Source: Actinostola sp. cb2023
Lineage: Eukaryota; Cnidaria; Anthozoa; Actiniaria; Actinostolidae
Length of the DNA stretch: 64,000 nucleotides
NCBI GenBank assembly: GCA_033675265.1
Contig: JAUJYZ010001432.1
Coordinates: forward strand, 310,001 to 374,000
Direction of reading: 5' to 3'
Below are positions 1 to 12,829 of this stretch, one piece after another. The notes under the pieces were generated by a model. The model was not told where the DNA came from and did not search any database. It saw only the letters and a program-made list of their open reading frames with translations. A program made the translations under genes and the position numbers. How positions within the stretch are numbered: the first letter of the stretch is position 1; each line of letters opens with the position of its first letter.

Positions 1-2319
1 CTTGTATTTTCATGCTTATAATTCGTGTAATACTGTTTTAAATCAAGGTAAATTGGGATGGAGTTTGCTAAGTCATTTATAAAACTCGAGCACGTGTTGT
101 ATTGGGTATATAGATACTCGGCTTCGCCTCGTATCTATATCCACCGATACATCACAGCCTCTCATTTTATAAACTTCACTTAGCTTTTTACCGAAAAATG
201 TTCCATTGCTGCATTTTCTGGTGATGCTATTTAATTGAATGATTTTAATCATTAAAATTAGAACACATTTACGTTAGTGTGTTAAAATAATTGTTTATCA
301 TGTTTTTATTTAAACTCATTCTTATAGATTTTATTACATTGTCTTATTTCAGGATCTTTAACATGTGGTAAGAACATCCTATACCTGCACAGAGTCGCAT
401 CAACTGACTTTCACAAAACAAACATGGATAGAAAAATATATGGCTTTCCAACAAGACTGACAACAATTCATTTTGTTCCATTTGAAGGTAGTACATGCAT
501 GTTATAAATTTTGTATACACCTACGGTATTTCAAAAAACGTCCAAGCCAAGACCGAAGTGAATGCTGGTTATGTTATGTGCTGACAATTATTTAAATCAC
601 AATCAAAATGTGAACATTTTCACATGCTTGTTTGCATATCACACTTCGTTCCATAGAACATACATGTAGTTCTGATTTGAATAATTTCCACAAACAAAAC
701 CAGCATTCACTTCGGTCTTGGCTTGACGCTTGAACATGACAACGTTTTATGAAATAGGTGTGTACACTTTAGCTATATAGCTTTGTATCGTATTGTTGGT
801 ATATATTATGTCATTTCTTTTCTTTCATTTCTTTTCTAACATTGTTTAAAGTTTCCTATAAAGAAGAGTAGTAAATGGGGAATAACCCATGCACCCTCCA
901 ACACATTAACATGTTAGTTTTTCGGAAAGCAAACAGGTCATTTGTTGCTTGATTTAACATTTGCAATATGAAGAATCAGTGCCATCAACATATCATTGCA
1001 TGTATGTTTTAGAAAACAGCGTAAAAAAACTCTCAAACCACCAGCTTTGATTTTTTTTGACGAGCAATTAAAATTGAATATTATCTATCTCCAAGAAACA
1101 GAATCTAAAAATATTTTTTTCCTAAAAAGTTAGAATAAAAAAAACAATTTTGGATTTCATTTCATGTGAAAAGCTGTTGACATCTGATTAAAATATCGAG
1201 ATTTCAAACTACTATTACTCCTAAATGCAAAGCTCAAATAAAAAAATACTTAACCCTATAGCTGATCAGTTCATATACATTCAATTTTGAATACAATTGT
1301 ATAATAAAAGGGGGTTAGGAGCACTTTAATATTTACTACATACAACAAAGTTTTCAATATGAAAAGCGCTATCTAGTATTAAAGGTAAACGTGGCAACGT
1401 TATAAACGATAAATGCCACGAAAAGGTTTCTTTCGAACTACAAGAACAGCAACTAGGTAAAAGCAAAAACAAAAAGCCATTCATCAAAAGTAAAAGTGTA
1501 AAGACTCGGTGAATATAGAAAGATGAAAATTTTCGCCGTTTATCGGGTTCATTAGCGAGAACATGAGAATGTTATGTTTGAGACACTTGATTGACACATG
1601 TTGTGTGAGCACGTGAAAATCTTCAAGGACTTTAACCAACCCTCTCATTAGTCATACATAATGTTACTACTACGCTACTACTAGACTATGAATGCCATTA
1701 ATTACACTCATAATATCAGTATTTTCTCCTAGAGTAAGCCACAGAAACGGTGACTTAACAAGTTTGTTTACAATCATCCAAGCGCTGTTGTCGGCTACAA
1801 ATAATTGTCATGTTGAGACAATTGCTGTTTGAATTGTTAATCACTGAATGAAAATTCAGTTTCTTAATATTCTCACACAACTATTTCTCCTTTTAACAGT
1901 CATATTATAGCTAAGTACTATCATAGCTACATAACGTTAGTCAGATAAGGATCAAGATTTGCTTTTCATGTTTGAATGATAAGGTGCCAAGTCCTTTTGT
2001 TCATTTGTGATTTGAATAATTACATATTTATGTAAATTGATCTTCAAGTGAGGATCAGAGCCAAAGCCCAACAAATACACACACAATAGTCGTATCTTCA
2101 TATCAAAATGATTTTATTAGAAATTACTATATACAACTATATATATACATGTCAATACTAAAAACTTCGTTTTACAGGGCATCTGATGAACTCGTATATT
2201 TCATAGTTGGATTTTGTTGTTTGTCGGCTTCACATTCACAAAGAAGTGAAAGGATGCCTCGTTCGTCAGTTGTTGTTTTATTGTAGAAAAACAAACTATA
2301 TATTAATTTCGCACCAGTG
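1..2319. other. Repeat-derived intergenic DNA, no gene seen
   Basis: No convincing coding region. About 5-190 is related to about 44,275-44,465: both share a stretch around GGATGGAGTTT and the same layout, and each carries a short hairpin (here GATACTCGGCTTCGCCTCGTATC-like at about 112-140). About 1,545-1,640 is related to 41,287-41,395 through a shared run that includes TTATGTTTGAGACACTTGA. These are dispersed repeats. The rest is AT-rich with nothing I can name. Confidence 0.5.
513..767. mobile_element. Inverted-repeat (hairpin) element, ~255 bp
   Basis: The inner arms at about 539-570 and 698-728 are near-perfect reverse complements, built on CCAAGCCAAGACCGAAGTG. The outer arms extend more weakly to GTATACACCTA on the left and TAGGTGTGTACAC on the right. 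There is no coding potential. This is typical of a non-autonomous inverted-repeat element (MITE-like). I could not define a target duplication or superfamily. Confidence 0.55.
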
Positions 2320-3196
2320 AACATACTATAAAAACTTTCCCTAGTACATAAGCTTTATAATGAGCTAAGTTTCGTGAGTGAGTGTACATATGTAAGTACA
2401 ATGCAACCAAGGAGGACGTATTGTATCACCATTTGAAGACCAAACAATGTGTTTGAGCACCATGTTGTTGTTATTACCACTGCTGATCATAAGTACTGCA
2501 TGACCCGAAAATCATTGTGATCGAAGGAACGAATAACACAAATCTCGAATGCAACCAATATCAAAATCCGCCACAGGAACCCCATCAACACAGGAAATCC
2601 AAGATTAGTTTAGCAACATACTATAAAAACTTTCCCTAGTACATAAGCTTTATAATGAACTAAGTTTCGTGAGTGAGTGTAAGTACAATGCAACCAAGGA
2701 GGACGTATTGTATCACCATTTGAAGACCAAACAATGTGTTTGAGCACCATGTTGTTGTTATTACCACTGCTGATCATAAGTACTGCATGACCCGAAAATC
2801 ATTGTGATTGAAGGAACGAATAACACAAATCTCGAATGCAACCAATATCAAAATCCGCCACAGGAACCCCATCTCAACACAGGAAATCCAAGATTAGTTT
2901 AGCAACATACTATAAAAACTTTCCCTAGTACATAAGCTTTATAATGAGCTAAGTTTCGTGAGTGAGTGTAAGTACAATGCAACCAAGGAGGACGTATTGT
3001 ATCACCATTTGAAGACCAAACAATGTGTTTGAGCACCATGTTGTTGTTATTACCACTGCTGATCATAAGTACTGCATGACCCGAAAATCATTGTGATTGA
3101 AGGAACGAATAACACAAATCTCGAATGCAACCAATATCAAAATCCGCCACAGGAACCCCATCTCAACACAGGAAATCCAAGATTAGTTTAGCAACA
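2320..3196. repeat. Three tandem copies of a ~290 bp unit
   Basis: Copies begin at 2,320, 2,615 and 2,904, each starting AACATACTATAAAAACTTTC, and the last ends near 3,196. The copies differ by a few small indels (for example an extra CATATGTAAG-type segment in copy 1) and rare substitutions, so the triplication is recent. No frame stays open through a unit. This is a short local tandem amplification. Confidence 0.9.
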
Positions 3197-3442
3197 AATT
3201 TACAAATGTAGAGATGATATGAAAACACGTTGAAGTTTTCAAGATCGAACAAGAATTGTTAGTATGGCCTGCACCTCGACACATAAAAATACCTCGGTTC
3301 AATGTGTACGATTACTTATATGTTTCAGCTTCTTGCATTCTAAAATGGCGACATGCGCCTTCTGATGAGTTGTTTTTGATTGATACACATCTTTGTTTTA
3401 GTCATGTTTTCATAAAGTCAGTCTTTAATATTAGCACCATAC

Positions 3443-3666
3443 TAAAGCCTGGTTTCCATTTGATCAATTCGATTGCTGCAATCGCTTTGATCGTCGAAAA
3501 CTGTGTTCGGCTATCTCAGTCATCAAATGGAAATAACCCTCAAGTTGCGATAGCTGAGATAGATTTGCTTCTATGTCAGCGATCTTATGATTGAATCGCC
3601 TGCGATCACTGAACACAGTTTTAGTCGATCTCAGCGATTGTAGAGATCAAATGGAAACCAGGCTTA
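3443..3666. mobile_element. Short inverted-repeat element with ~23 bp ends
   Basis: It begins AAAGCCTGGTTTCCATTTG and ends with the reverse complement CAAATGGAAACCAGGCTT. The interior is rich in GATCG and CAGCGAT motifs in both orientations. A degraded relative lies at about 11,245-11,437 in the paralogous segment. It is non-coding and MITE-like. The target duplication is unclear. Confidence 0.65.
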
Positions 3667-4732
3667 AAGAATATACAATATATTAGCGATGATTTATGCA
3701 TAGTAGATATATTTTGTTGTTGTCCAGCTTGGATCAGTTTGGTTTATATAAGTATTCAAGTGTTTGCTTGTCAATCGTAGTTGCACCTTTTATAGTTTGA
3801 ACTCAGATACATATTATTACTGTAAATGTCAGCTTGTGGTTCTCTTTCTAGTAGAACATATAGATGTGTGGATGTCCAGCTATTTCTTTGTTTATTCACT
3901 AGCAAAAGACGAAACAGAACATTTTCAAGCACCATGACGACTTACCACCACTGGTCATAATATTAGAAAAAATCATGCCTATCGATAATTGCAGTGAGAC
4001 TTCGGTTAATGCATTTTTAAGAAATTATTATTATATCTCGGATGTTGGCCGACATTTGTCACCTTTCACAACCTTTCTTTTGAACATCGATAATATTTTC
4101 TTCAAAACCAACATATTCACAGGAATTGGTGTTTTGTTTCACCTGTTTTCTTATCATTTTAGAGGAATTTTGTAGCCTCTTTTTTCAGCTGAAACTAGAT
4201 GCTCTACTAGTGTGAACTCGGGCTTCTTAATAAAGCTGTTTTGATAGATTTTAAATGTGAAACCTAAAAGCTTATTTGTATCATCGTACAGAAGTAGTTT
4301 TAGCCTATTACTTGCACATTTTAAAACAGAATTTCCACAGTTGACATGCCAGCTCAGAATGGGTCAGTGAACAGCAAAACTGAATACAATTGAAAACATC
4401 CTTAGATTTTAAGGAACTATTTCAGAAAATAGTGCAGAAGACAGTGCTGATCACAATGAAATATAGACATTGCAGCGTGACTAAACAGTGTTTGGTGACT
4501 CGTTGAGTGACTCAGTAGAGCATGCATGAGTAATTAGCATGTACATCAAGTGACATGTAGTAGATTTTGTCTTCTATTTTGGCGAGTATTGAAAGAGTAA
4601 ATATATCCAAGAACTAAAGTTCAATAGTTGATGAACATCTGTGATTATTTTTTATTACAAGCAATATTTTGTGTATTCTGTATCCTTCAACACCGACACT
4701 GATAGCTGTCAGCCGGTGAAGCACATTTCAAT

Positions 4733-5257
4733 TACAGTCAACTCTCCGCTAACGGACACTCTCGTAAGCGGACAGCTCTACTTATGGACACCTTTTCAAA
4801 TCCCCGTTTTACCTCCCAGTCAAACTCTGTATTTACACATTCCCGTAAGCGGACACTCTCTCGTAAGCGGACGCGGACACTTTTGAAAATGAAAATTGGA
4901 TTTTTCTTTTGTTTACGCTCTCTCGTAAACGGACACACCATATAATAATTGTCTTTCGGCAATGAAATTTGTCTTTAATTTGCAATAGCTATAGTTATGC
5001 CTTACAGTATTTCTGTTTTTTTTCGAGTTTTAACATTTGACATCAATAAAGAGTTTCGCTTTATATCTTCAGTTGCTATTTTTCTCTACCGAGTAAAACA
5101 TAATTAACACCCGCGAATTAACTCTCCCGTAAGCGGACATCCACCCTATTTGTCTTTGGTGTCTGCTTACGGGAACAGTTCTCGTAAGCGGACAACTCTA
5201 CTAACGGACACTTTTTTCAATTCCCGAGGGTGTCCGCTTACGAGAGAGTTGACTGTA
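4733..5257. mobile_element. TA-flanked pogo/Tigger-like non-autonomous element
   Basis: The element proper (4,735-5,255) runs from CAGTCAACTCTCCGCTAACG to a reverse-complementary end, GAGAGAGTTGACTG, and is flanked by TA on both sides. Many subterminal copies of CTCGTAAGCGGACA occur in both orientations. TA target choice and CAGT-type ends are typical of the pogo/Tigger branch of Tc1/mariner; that assignment is family knowledge, not a search. The paralogous segment near 13,560 lacks this block. No transposase frame is present. Confidence 0.7.
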
Positions 5258-5929
5258 CCTTGCATGAAATGATTTCACAAACTCATCAATAAAGTTACAA
5301 GTTCTTACTAAGCTACATATTTCTGATAGAAATACACTTTCAGACAGAAAAATTGCAAGGTCAAATAATATTATCCAGAATATATGCTGATTTAACTTGA
5401 AGCAGTATTAAAATAACTCGACTGGCTCGAGCTTAACTTCTCTTGATGAGATGACTTGATGTTGCATTATGTCGCTCATATGGAATGATGAACTTAAAGT
5501 ACTTATACTTGTATGTTTACATCGCTAGTCGTATGCTTAACTACAAGGATACAAATTTCATGTTTTCTTCTTCATACACAACATAGTTGTGTGCCTTGAG
5601 TGATTTCGTGCATTGAATTATGACAAGCACTTTGCTTCGTTTATAATGACTTGCAATCGCATTCGGCAACTTTTTGTATATCTGAGCCTTCGATGTATCT
5701 TTGCGGTAGGCACAGAGCACATGCACATTAGAAGCCACTTCCACGTTTGAGGTCAAAAGATGATGACAACGACGAAGAAAGAAGAACAGCCTGCATTTTT
5801 AGACTCGGGCTCCTTGCACAGAAACCCCGCCCAGGTAATCAGCAATCACAACACCTACATAACACATTGTGCATGTGCGAGACAAACTAATTTTATAAAA
5901 CCCCACACTAGCTTTGATAATATTACTTT

Positions 5930-7995
5930 GCCCTATAATCTGACGGTTGTGAACATAATTAGTGGTCATGCATAGTGTTTTGGCTTTGACATTGTCTCAC
6001 TTTTGTGGGAGGACCACTGTTTTTCAACTACATATACCAAACAGAAACGTCAGTAATAGAGACGGTTTTGGAAATAGAAATGGAATAGAACTGAGCATGA
6101 CTTTAGGAGTCAAATACACAGGTCACACTGCACTTGGACACCTGCAGCTTATCGGGCTAAATCACGTCCTCATTGAAACGAGTTGTACATAAATGAGAAA
6201 GGGCTTGGAACCGCTGATCAAAATATATGAGGCTCAAAAGTTTACAATGTTACCTCTAGTGAGTGAGTAGCAAGTTACAAAGCAGCAATGATTGAGTTTG
6301 GAAATATGTTTCCATATGTTTCACTTCTTCCTTTGGCACTTTGTAGTCTATTTTTTGTAGAAAAGGAACAACATTCAATGTATGCAAAGGAAATTGGTGA
6401 TCCCAAATATTTTGTTTGTACTCTACTGTAGTACTTGAAACCAATGTTTGTGCCCTTTTTAAATACATTGAATCTACAAAACGTGTGCTATCACTTTACC
6501 TTGGGTCCCTACTGTTTTTGCAGTACCAAGCAAATGTATGAGGCCTGGATTTGCTTTTCTGTGTATCCCTTGAACAGAAGTGCATGATTGGAGGCTGCTG
6601 AGCTTTCTCTTTCCCTGTCAGAAATCTTCCCATATTGCTTGCTATGCTCGAGGAACATGTAATGGGAGAGGACACGTTGTGCCTGATGATTTGAGATGGG
6701 ATTCGTTCCCAGGCTCCCCAGTTGTTGGTTAGGGGGAGTACTGGACCACTTGCAGTGCATGATTATTCCGAATACGCATTTGGAGTGATTTTACATCCAT
6801 GGTGAAGAAAAGGTGTTGACCAGTTCCAGAGTAGTGATTCTGGAGGTGCAGACAATGTTCAGGGTGCGTTTTGCATCCTTTACATACATATAAATACAGG
6901 TACATATAGTCATGATTTTGCCAAGATATAAGAATGGGCCCACTTGTCAAAATCATACTTCTATGTACCTATATGTATATGAAGGACACAAAACGCACCC
7001 TGGGCATCGTCTGCCCCTCCAGAATCAACTACTCTGCAACTGGCCACCACCTTTTCTTCACCATAGATGTCAAAACACTCCAAATGCGTATTCGGAATAA
7101 TCATGCACTGCAGGTGGTCTAGTACTCCCCTAACCAACAACTGGGGAGCTTGGGAACGACTCCCATCTCAAATCATCAGGTACAACGTGTCCTCTCTCGT
7201 TGCATGTTCCTCAAGCATAGCAAGCAATATGGGAAGATTTCTGACAGGGAAAGAGAAAGCTCAGCAGCCTCCAATCATGCACTTTTGTTCAAGGGATACA
7301 CAGAAGAGCAAATCCAGGCCTCATACATTTGCTTGGTACTGCAAAAACAGTAGGGACCCAAGGTAAAGTGATAGCGCACATTTTGTAGATTCAATGTATT
7401 TAAAAAGGGCACAAACATTGGTTTCAAGTACTACAGTAGAATACAAACAAAATATTTGGGATCACCAATTTCCATTGCATACTTGTAATTATTAAAACAA
7501 TGTTCATCTTTTTCCACAAAACATAGACTACAAAGTACCAAATGAAGAAGTGAAATATGGAAACATATTTCCAAACTCAATCACTGCTCCTTTTTTTCTC
7601 GCTACTCACTCACTTGAGGTGACATTATGAAATTTTAAGCCTCGTATCTTTTGATTAGCGATTCCAAGCCTTTTCCTGTTTATATCCCACTCGTTTTAAT
7701 GAGGACGTGGTTTAGCCAATAAGCAGTGCTGTGTGACCTGTGTCTTCCACTCCTAAAGCCATGCAGAGTTCTGTTCCATTTCCAAAACTATCTCTATTAC
7801 TGACGTTTCTATTTGGTATATGTAGTTGAAAAATAGTGGTCGTCCGACAACAGTGGGACAATGTGAAAGCGAAGACACTATAATGATACATACATTTGTT
7901 TTATTATTATTACTTTATGCGCCATATAAATAAATGTTATTATTATTGTTATTATGACCACTGCTTATATGTACAATCGATTAGGACAAATGGGA
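5930..7995. repeat. ~2 kb near-palindrome, arms ~1 kb (copy 1)
   Basis: The left arm (about 5,930-6,917) and right arm (about 6,949-7,995) are reverse complements over almost their full length, with a loop of only ~30 bp around 6,918-6,948. Short frames appear mirrored in both arms because of the symmetry. The right arm has an ~80 bp TTATTA-rich insert near 7,883-7,970. A transcript across it would fold into a ~1 kb stem. It could be a foldback transposon or an inverted duplication. A second copy lies at 14,105-16,545. Confidence 0.85.
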
Positions 7996-8354
7996 TGTCG
8001 TTTCAAAAGACTACAGTAGAACACAAACAAATTATTTAGGATCATCTTTGAATTCATTGAAAAAGAAAACTCAAGGGTACAAAAGGAAGAAGTTCACCTG
8101 ATGGATATGGAAATCGTATATTGTTGAATCATGTAGAACGTGAAATTAAGGCAATGGTATTAAAACTAAATGGTACTAAATGAGCCAAAATGAATCAATG
8201 TAATTATTATATATTCTGTTGTTCTGTTGTATGTCAACAGTATTGTTTAACAACAGTCAGATAAGTTATATGATCTACATCACAGGACTGAAATTAGATT
8301 ACATAAATAAATATTTAAATCTCAATGCGATCAGACTGCAATGTAATCATATCC

Positions 8355-8535
8355 AGTTTGAATGGAAAACTCAATGCAAGGAGATTTGTGTAAAGCATCA
8401 TGATATTCGGATATTGCGGCTACAATCCAGTAACTATCGTCTGCAGCAATAGTTACTGTATTGTAGCAAAGATATCCAAATATTATGTTGCTTGATACAC
8501 ATCTTTTCGTTTTGACTTTCTAATACAAACTAATA
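8355..8535. mobile_element. ~180 bp hairpin element, family member 1
   Basis: The whole element is one inverted repeat centred near 8,440 (CTGCAGCAATAGTTACTGTA against its mirror), with outer ends GTTTGAATGGAAAACTC and its imperfect complement. Related copies lie at about 18,780-18,965, 19,985-20,145, 25,765-25,950 and 31,540-31,730. It folds into a single long stem. Confidence 0.7.
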
Positions 8536-9411
8536 ATTACTCGTGCCCAGGCGAATGGCCGCACGAGTCTAAAAATGCAACACAAATTTTTTTCTTTGTA
8601 TTTCCATGTTGAAAGTTGACTCGTCCCCAGTCGCGCTCGGCACATTGGGCCGTCGACACATCATAATTTAGGCTGATCCATCATTGCCTCATCATCGAAT
8701 AAATACAACTCAAAACCTCAACAAAAAATACAGGAGACTTCAACAACTATTATTCTTTATTTCTAGTATATTTTTAGAGAACGATATAGAAAAATAATGC
8801 TTTTGAGAAACGATAAACAAACTCATGCACAGAATGAATGAAATGTATCGTTCCGAAGTAATGGCTCAAAATAAACGTTGAGGCCGGAACGTTCAGTGGA
8901 TATCTAGCAAGTGAGAAGTGGAAATCATCCAGAAGATAAGCACACGAAGAGCTGGTCGTCCATACATCTATGTGTTCTACTAGAAAGAAAACCACAAGCT
9001 TAAATTCACGGTATTTATCACCGGAGTTGAAGCGGTAAAGGTTGCTATATCAAAATAAATCTTATTTCCGATCGATTGGCTCAAGCGATATTTCACAACA
9101 AAGTCCATACCGTACTAAAAGCTAAACTAACCCGGTAGCCCCAACTCTTGCTTTACGTTTTTATCATGGTATTTATTGCATGTCGTCAGTTTCTATGATT
9201 ATTTCAATTTTCGAATAAATTTAATTGTCAGTGAGATTCAATACGTCTCGTGTAAACATTTAATATTATTACATGGTGAAGCCTCCAAAACACTTTTTTT
9301 TCGAAGTCTAGATGAAAAATCAACATCACAGATGTTAATCAAAATCTTCAAAGTTTCATTTCTACTAGCTCAATCATCAAGGGCACGAGTTAACCTTGAA
9401 GTCAAGGTCTA

Positions 9412-10410
9412 GTTAATGAGCTAGTATTGCCACATTGAATGAATGAATGAATGAATAAACCTTTTCTTAAACAGGGTTGTCCCTTCAGTGTATATAATAC
9501 ACTGTTATCAATAGGAGCCCTAATAAATAGTTATAAATAACAATAATAATAATGTATAATAATGAAAACTACTTTTCAGTTTTAATATATCTCTTTTCCA
9601 AGTTCAAGAATGATAACAGATCAAAATAAGAGTCTGAAATTTCTCCAGGCCAAATGCCAAAATGCTGTTGGGACATCTTATAATAAAACTTGATTTCAAT
9701 TCGAATTTCAGATAGCAAGTACATGCTAATATATCTGGATTTTGCGATTAGTGTGGATTCCTTCTCAAGAATGCATAAAATTTATATCCAAAACGCAAGC
9801 AAATGACATTCCTTTCACTTCAACATGCATTATTCTCTAATAATCAAACTCTACGCTGTTGTATTATGTAATTCATTTTTGTCATTCATAATCAGTAATT
9901 GTTGAATTAAATTGAGCATTAAAAGTTTGTCTAAAGTATGTCCAAGCTAACACTCAGTATTGTACACTTTTGGGCTATCTGATTTATCAGTTTATTGTCA
10001 TTTGTCGAAATATGAGTACTCAATTACTCATGCCCAGGCCTTTGGCCAGCATGAGATAAAAAATGCAGGCCAATTTTTATTGTCAGTGTCAGAAATCTGC
10101 AATACATCAATAGGAGCCCTAATAAATAGTTATAAATAACAATAATAATAATGTATAATATTAAAAACTACTTTTCAGTTTTAATATATCTCTTTTCCAA
10201 GTTCAAGAATGATAACAGATCAAAATAAGAGTCTGAAATTTCTCCAGGCCAAATGCCAAAATCCTGTTGGACGTTTCGAGATTAGTGTAAATGTTGTTTG
10301 AATCAGTCATAAAATATTCAATACATTTTACTTTAATGTTGAAATATATTCGATCAAAGAGTGACATAACAGAATATAGCATCAATCACAAAAGATACAA
10401 CATGTGCTGA
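9412..10410. repeat. Repeat segment with an internal ~165 bp direct duplication
   Basis: About 9,509-9,675 is repeated nearly exactly at about 10,109-10,268 (shared ATCAATAGGAGCCCTAATAA and TTCTCCAGGCCAAATGCC). A GAAT microsatellite lies at about 9,437-9,460. The region 9,835-10,100 is almost identical to 39,685-39,940, on the right of the Ngaro insertion, so it shows the sequence before that insertion. No gene seen. Confidence 0.7.
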
Positions 10411-11808
10411 TACTCTGATTTCGGAAAGCACAACAATGTCGGCCCAAACAGGCGTTCCTAATCATTTCTTCATGTGTACTTAGTAATAGCTTTGAAATCG
10501 ACTTAGAGGAAGTTTCATAACTTTGAAACTCGTGACCTCCCCTGTTGGTGGTTGGTACGAATAATACATCACAAATTTGATCTGGTTTGGCAGAATAGCT
10601 TGTTTACATAGTCGTTGACATACAAAGTTGTATCTAAAAAAAGGAAATTTTCTCTGAAATCTTCAGAAATGATCAAAAGTTGTATCTAAACGAAGATGGA
10701 AATACATCTTTTCTGACTGTATGAAGAAACTAAATCAAAGGATCCCTATGGCCAACTTGTGGATTGATGCTGTATATGCTAGACTAGTTGTTGCATTTGT
10801 AAGTGAATGAATGCTGTGAGTTGTAACAATAACGTTGATAATTATATAAAGGCAGTAGTATAATAGTTTTTAGTGGTCCCGGTTAGTGTGTGTCCTCACT
10901 GTAACACATTAAAAAATGTAGAGATGATGAAAGCACTTATTTTCAACATATGTCGGTTGGCTGAAGTTTTGAAATGTCAAATTATGGGATCATAATTATT
11001 CACATTGCTTTCACATTTCAAATAATCTTGACTCTTTTTGTTATTTCAAAAAAATTGAATAAGAATTGGCAGTACGGCCTGCACCACGACAAATAAAAAT
11101 ACCTCTGTTCAATGTGTATGTTTACTTATATCATTCGGCTTCCTGCATTTCAAAATGGCGATATGCAGTTTTGTGATCAGTTGTTTTCGATTGATACACA
11201 TCTTCGTTTTAGTCACGTTTTATCATAAAGCCAGTCTTTAATATTAGTACCATTCCATTTGATCGCTACGATTGCTGCAATCGTTCGTTGAAAACAATGT
11301 TCAGCGATCGCAGCAATCAAATCGAAACAACGCTCCAGTCATTACAGTTGGATTGCTGCCATCACTGCAATCATAAAAAACATTTTCGGCGATCGCACCT
11401 ATCGCAGCGATCAATGGAAACCAGGATTAAAGAATATACAATGTATTATATAAATTTTGTTGTTGTCCAGCTTGGATCAGTCGATGCATGGTTTATATAC
11501 ATTGTAAGTATTCAAGTATTTGCTGTTGATCGTAGTTGGACCTTTTAGAGTTTGAACTCTGATAAATATGATTACTGTAAATGTAGGTTTGTGGTTCTCT
11601 TTCTAGTAGAACATATAGATGTGTGATGGCCAGCTATTTGCTTGTTTATTTACTAGCACAATACAATACAATATATTTTTATCTATACCTTGAATTATAC
11701 AATTTGAGATTACATATAACTTGAAACTACATAAAATGGTAATGGTTATCTAGAATGACTGCACATTAGTTACACCGACCATTCTTCATCCAACCCGTAT
11801 ATGGCTGG

Positions 11809-12829
11809 TTAACCCTTTGACTCCCACGGCGCCCGAAACCGCCCGTAAAAATCGATACTGCTTTGAAAAATTCTAACTTTCTGAATTTTCGTAACATCGA
11901 TCTCATGGCCAGTTATTAGTGACAACTAGAGAACTCTTCATATTTTAACCTCAAGTAAACTGATTTACAGGTCCGATTTCTGGGCATTAGTTCAATTTGT
12001 TTGCCATAAAAATCAAAAATGCGTGTTTTTGACGCAATTTTACACCTCGAAAATGACCGACATTTGACTTGGATTTTCTTCCAAAATACATCCTTGCGAA
12101 ACAAAACGCCACTTTCTCAGCAAACTTCCATCTCTCTTCTTGATATAGTCGTGAATTTTGCCTTCTCTTTTCCTTAACTCGCCGAACAATAGCCATTTCC
12201 TTAGGCCCACTTTCGCTAACACGTGTTTTCCTTCTGCACGCCCGAAAAGGATGCCGGGAAACATCCGGGAATTTCGGCATAGATTTCCCCGAATATCCGT
12301 TTTTTAAGAATATATAGAGTGTCGAGCCACTCGGTCCTACAGGCAAAATATTGCACCGGTTGCATTCTTTACAAGTCCAAAGTCGCCAAAAATGCCTTTG
12401 TAGGTCCTGGAATCCACCACAGAAAGACCAGAGAGACGATTTCACACTTGAGTCCGCCATTTTGAATTTCCAAACGGCAATGTTGAAATGTGTTCGTGAA
12501 TTCGTATCTAAACTCCTGAGTTCTTCCAGGAGAACGGTCTCTACCACACCAGTCAAGCTTAATGATGCTGTCCTGGGGGCTTCTGTGGTGAATAATGGCT
12601 ATAAACACTCTAAAAATGCAAAATAGTCCACTCCTAGCAGCTACGAACTCCTGTCCCTCGTGGCGATCCATGACAAGAGAAAGATTACGTCAGAACCTGA
12701 GCCCGTGGGCTTTCAGAACTGTCAAGATTTCCATGGAAACCCCTTATATGGAATCGAAATTTCCTATGACGTGATTAGGTCCAGAAAATCGCTAAAAAAC
12801 TCAAAAATCTCTGGGTGTCAAAGGGTTAA
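11809..12829. mobile_element. TTAA-flanked element, ~1.0 kb, piggyBac-like ends
   Basis: TTAA at 11,809 and 12,826 bounds inverted ends CCCTTTGACTCCCA and TGGGTGTCAAAGGG. TTAA duplication with CCC-starting ends fits piggyBac-type transposition. The interior has a 189-residue minus-strand frame (11,987-12,556) that I do not recognise and regard as chance. It sits inside a larger ~1.2 kb block (11,660-12,895) missing from the paralogous site near 3,906, so it may be nested in another insertion. Confidence 0.7.

Larger units (their letters stand above)
3205..10400. repeat. Composite segmental repeat, copy 1
   Basis: This stretch is collinear with about 10,915-19,880. Anchors: AATGTAGAGATGAT at about 3,205 and 10,915; the run around CAATTGCAGTGAGACTTCGG-type sequence at about 3,985 and 12,975; the ~2 kb palindrome at 5,930 and 14,105; the short hairpin element at 8,355 and 18,780; and ACTCATGCCCAGGCCTTTGG at about 10,027 and 19,827. 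Identity looks around 85-95% by eye. Several blocks are present in only one copy, which marks them as insertions. No gene is recognisable. Confidence 0.7.

Noticed and set aside
11987..12556. 189-residue minus-strand frame as a transposase
   Set aside because: It shows none of the catalytic motifs expected of a piggyBac transposase and its composition is irregular. It lies inside a ~1 kb non-autonomous element.
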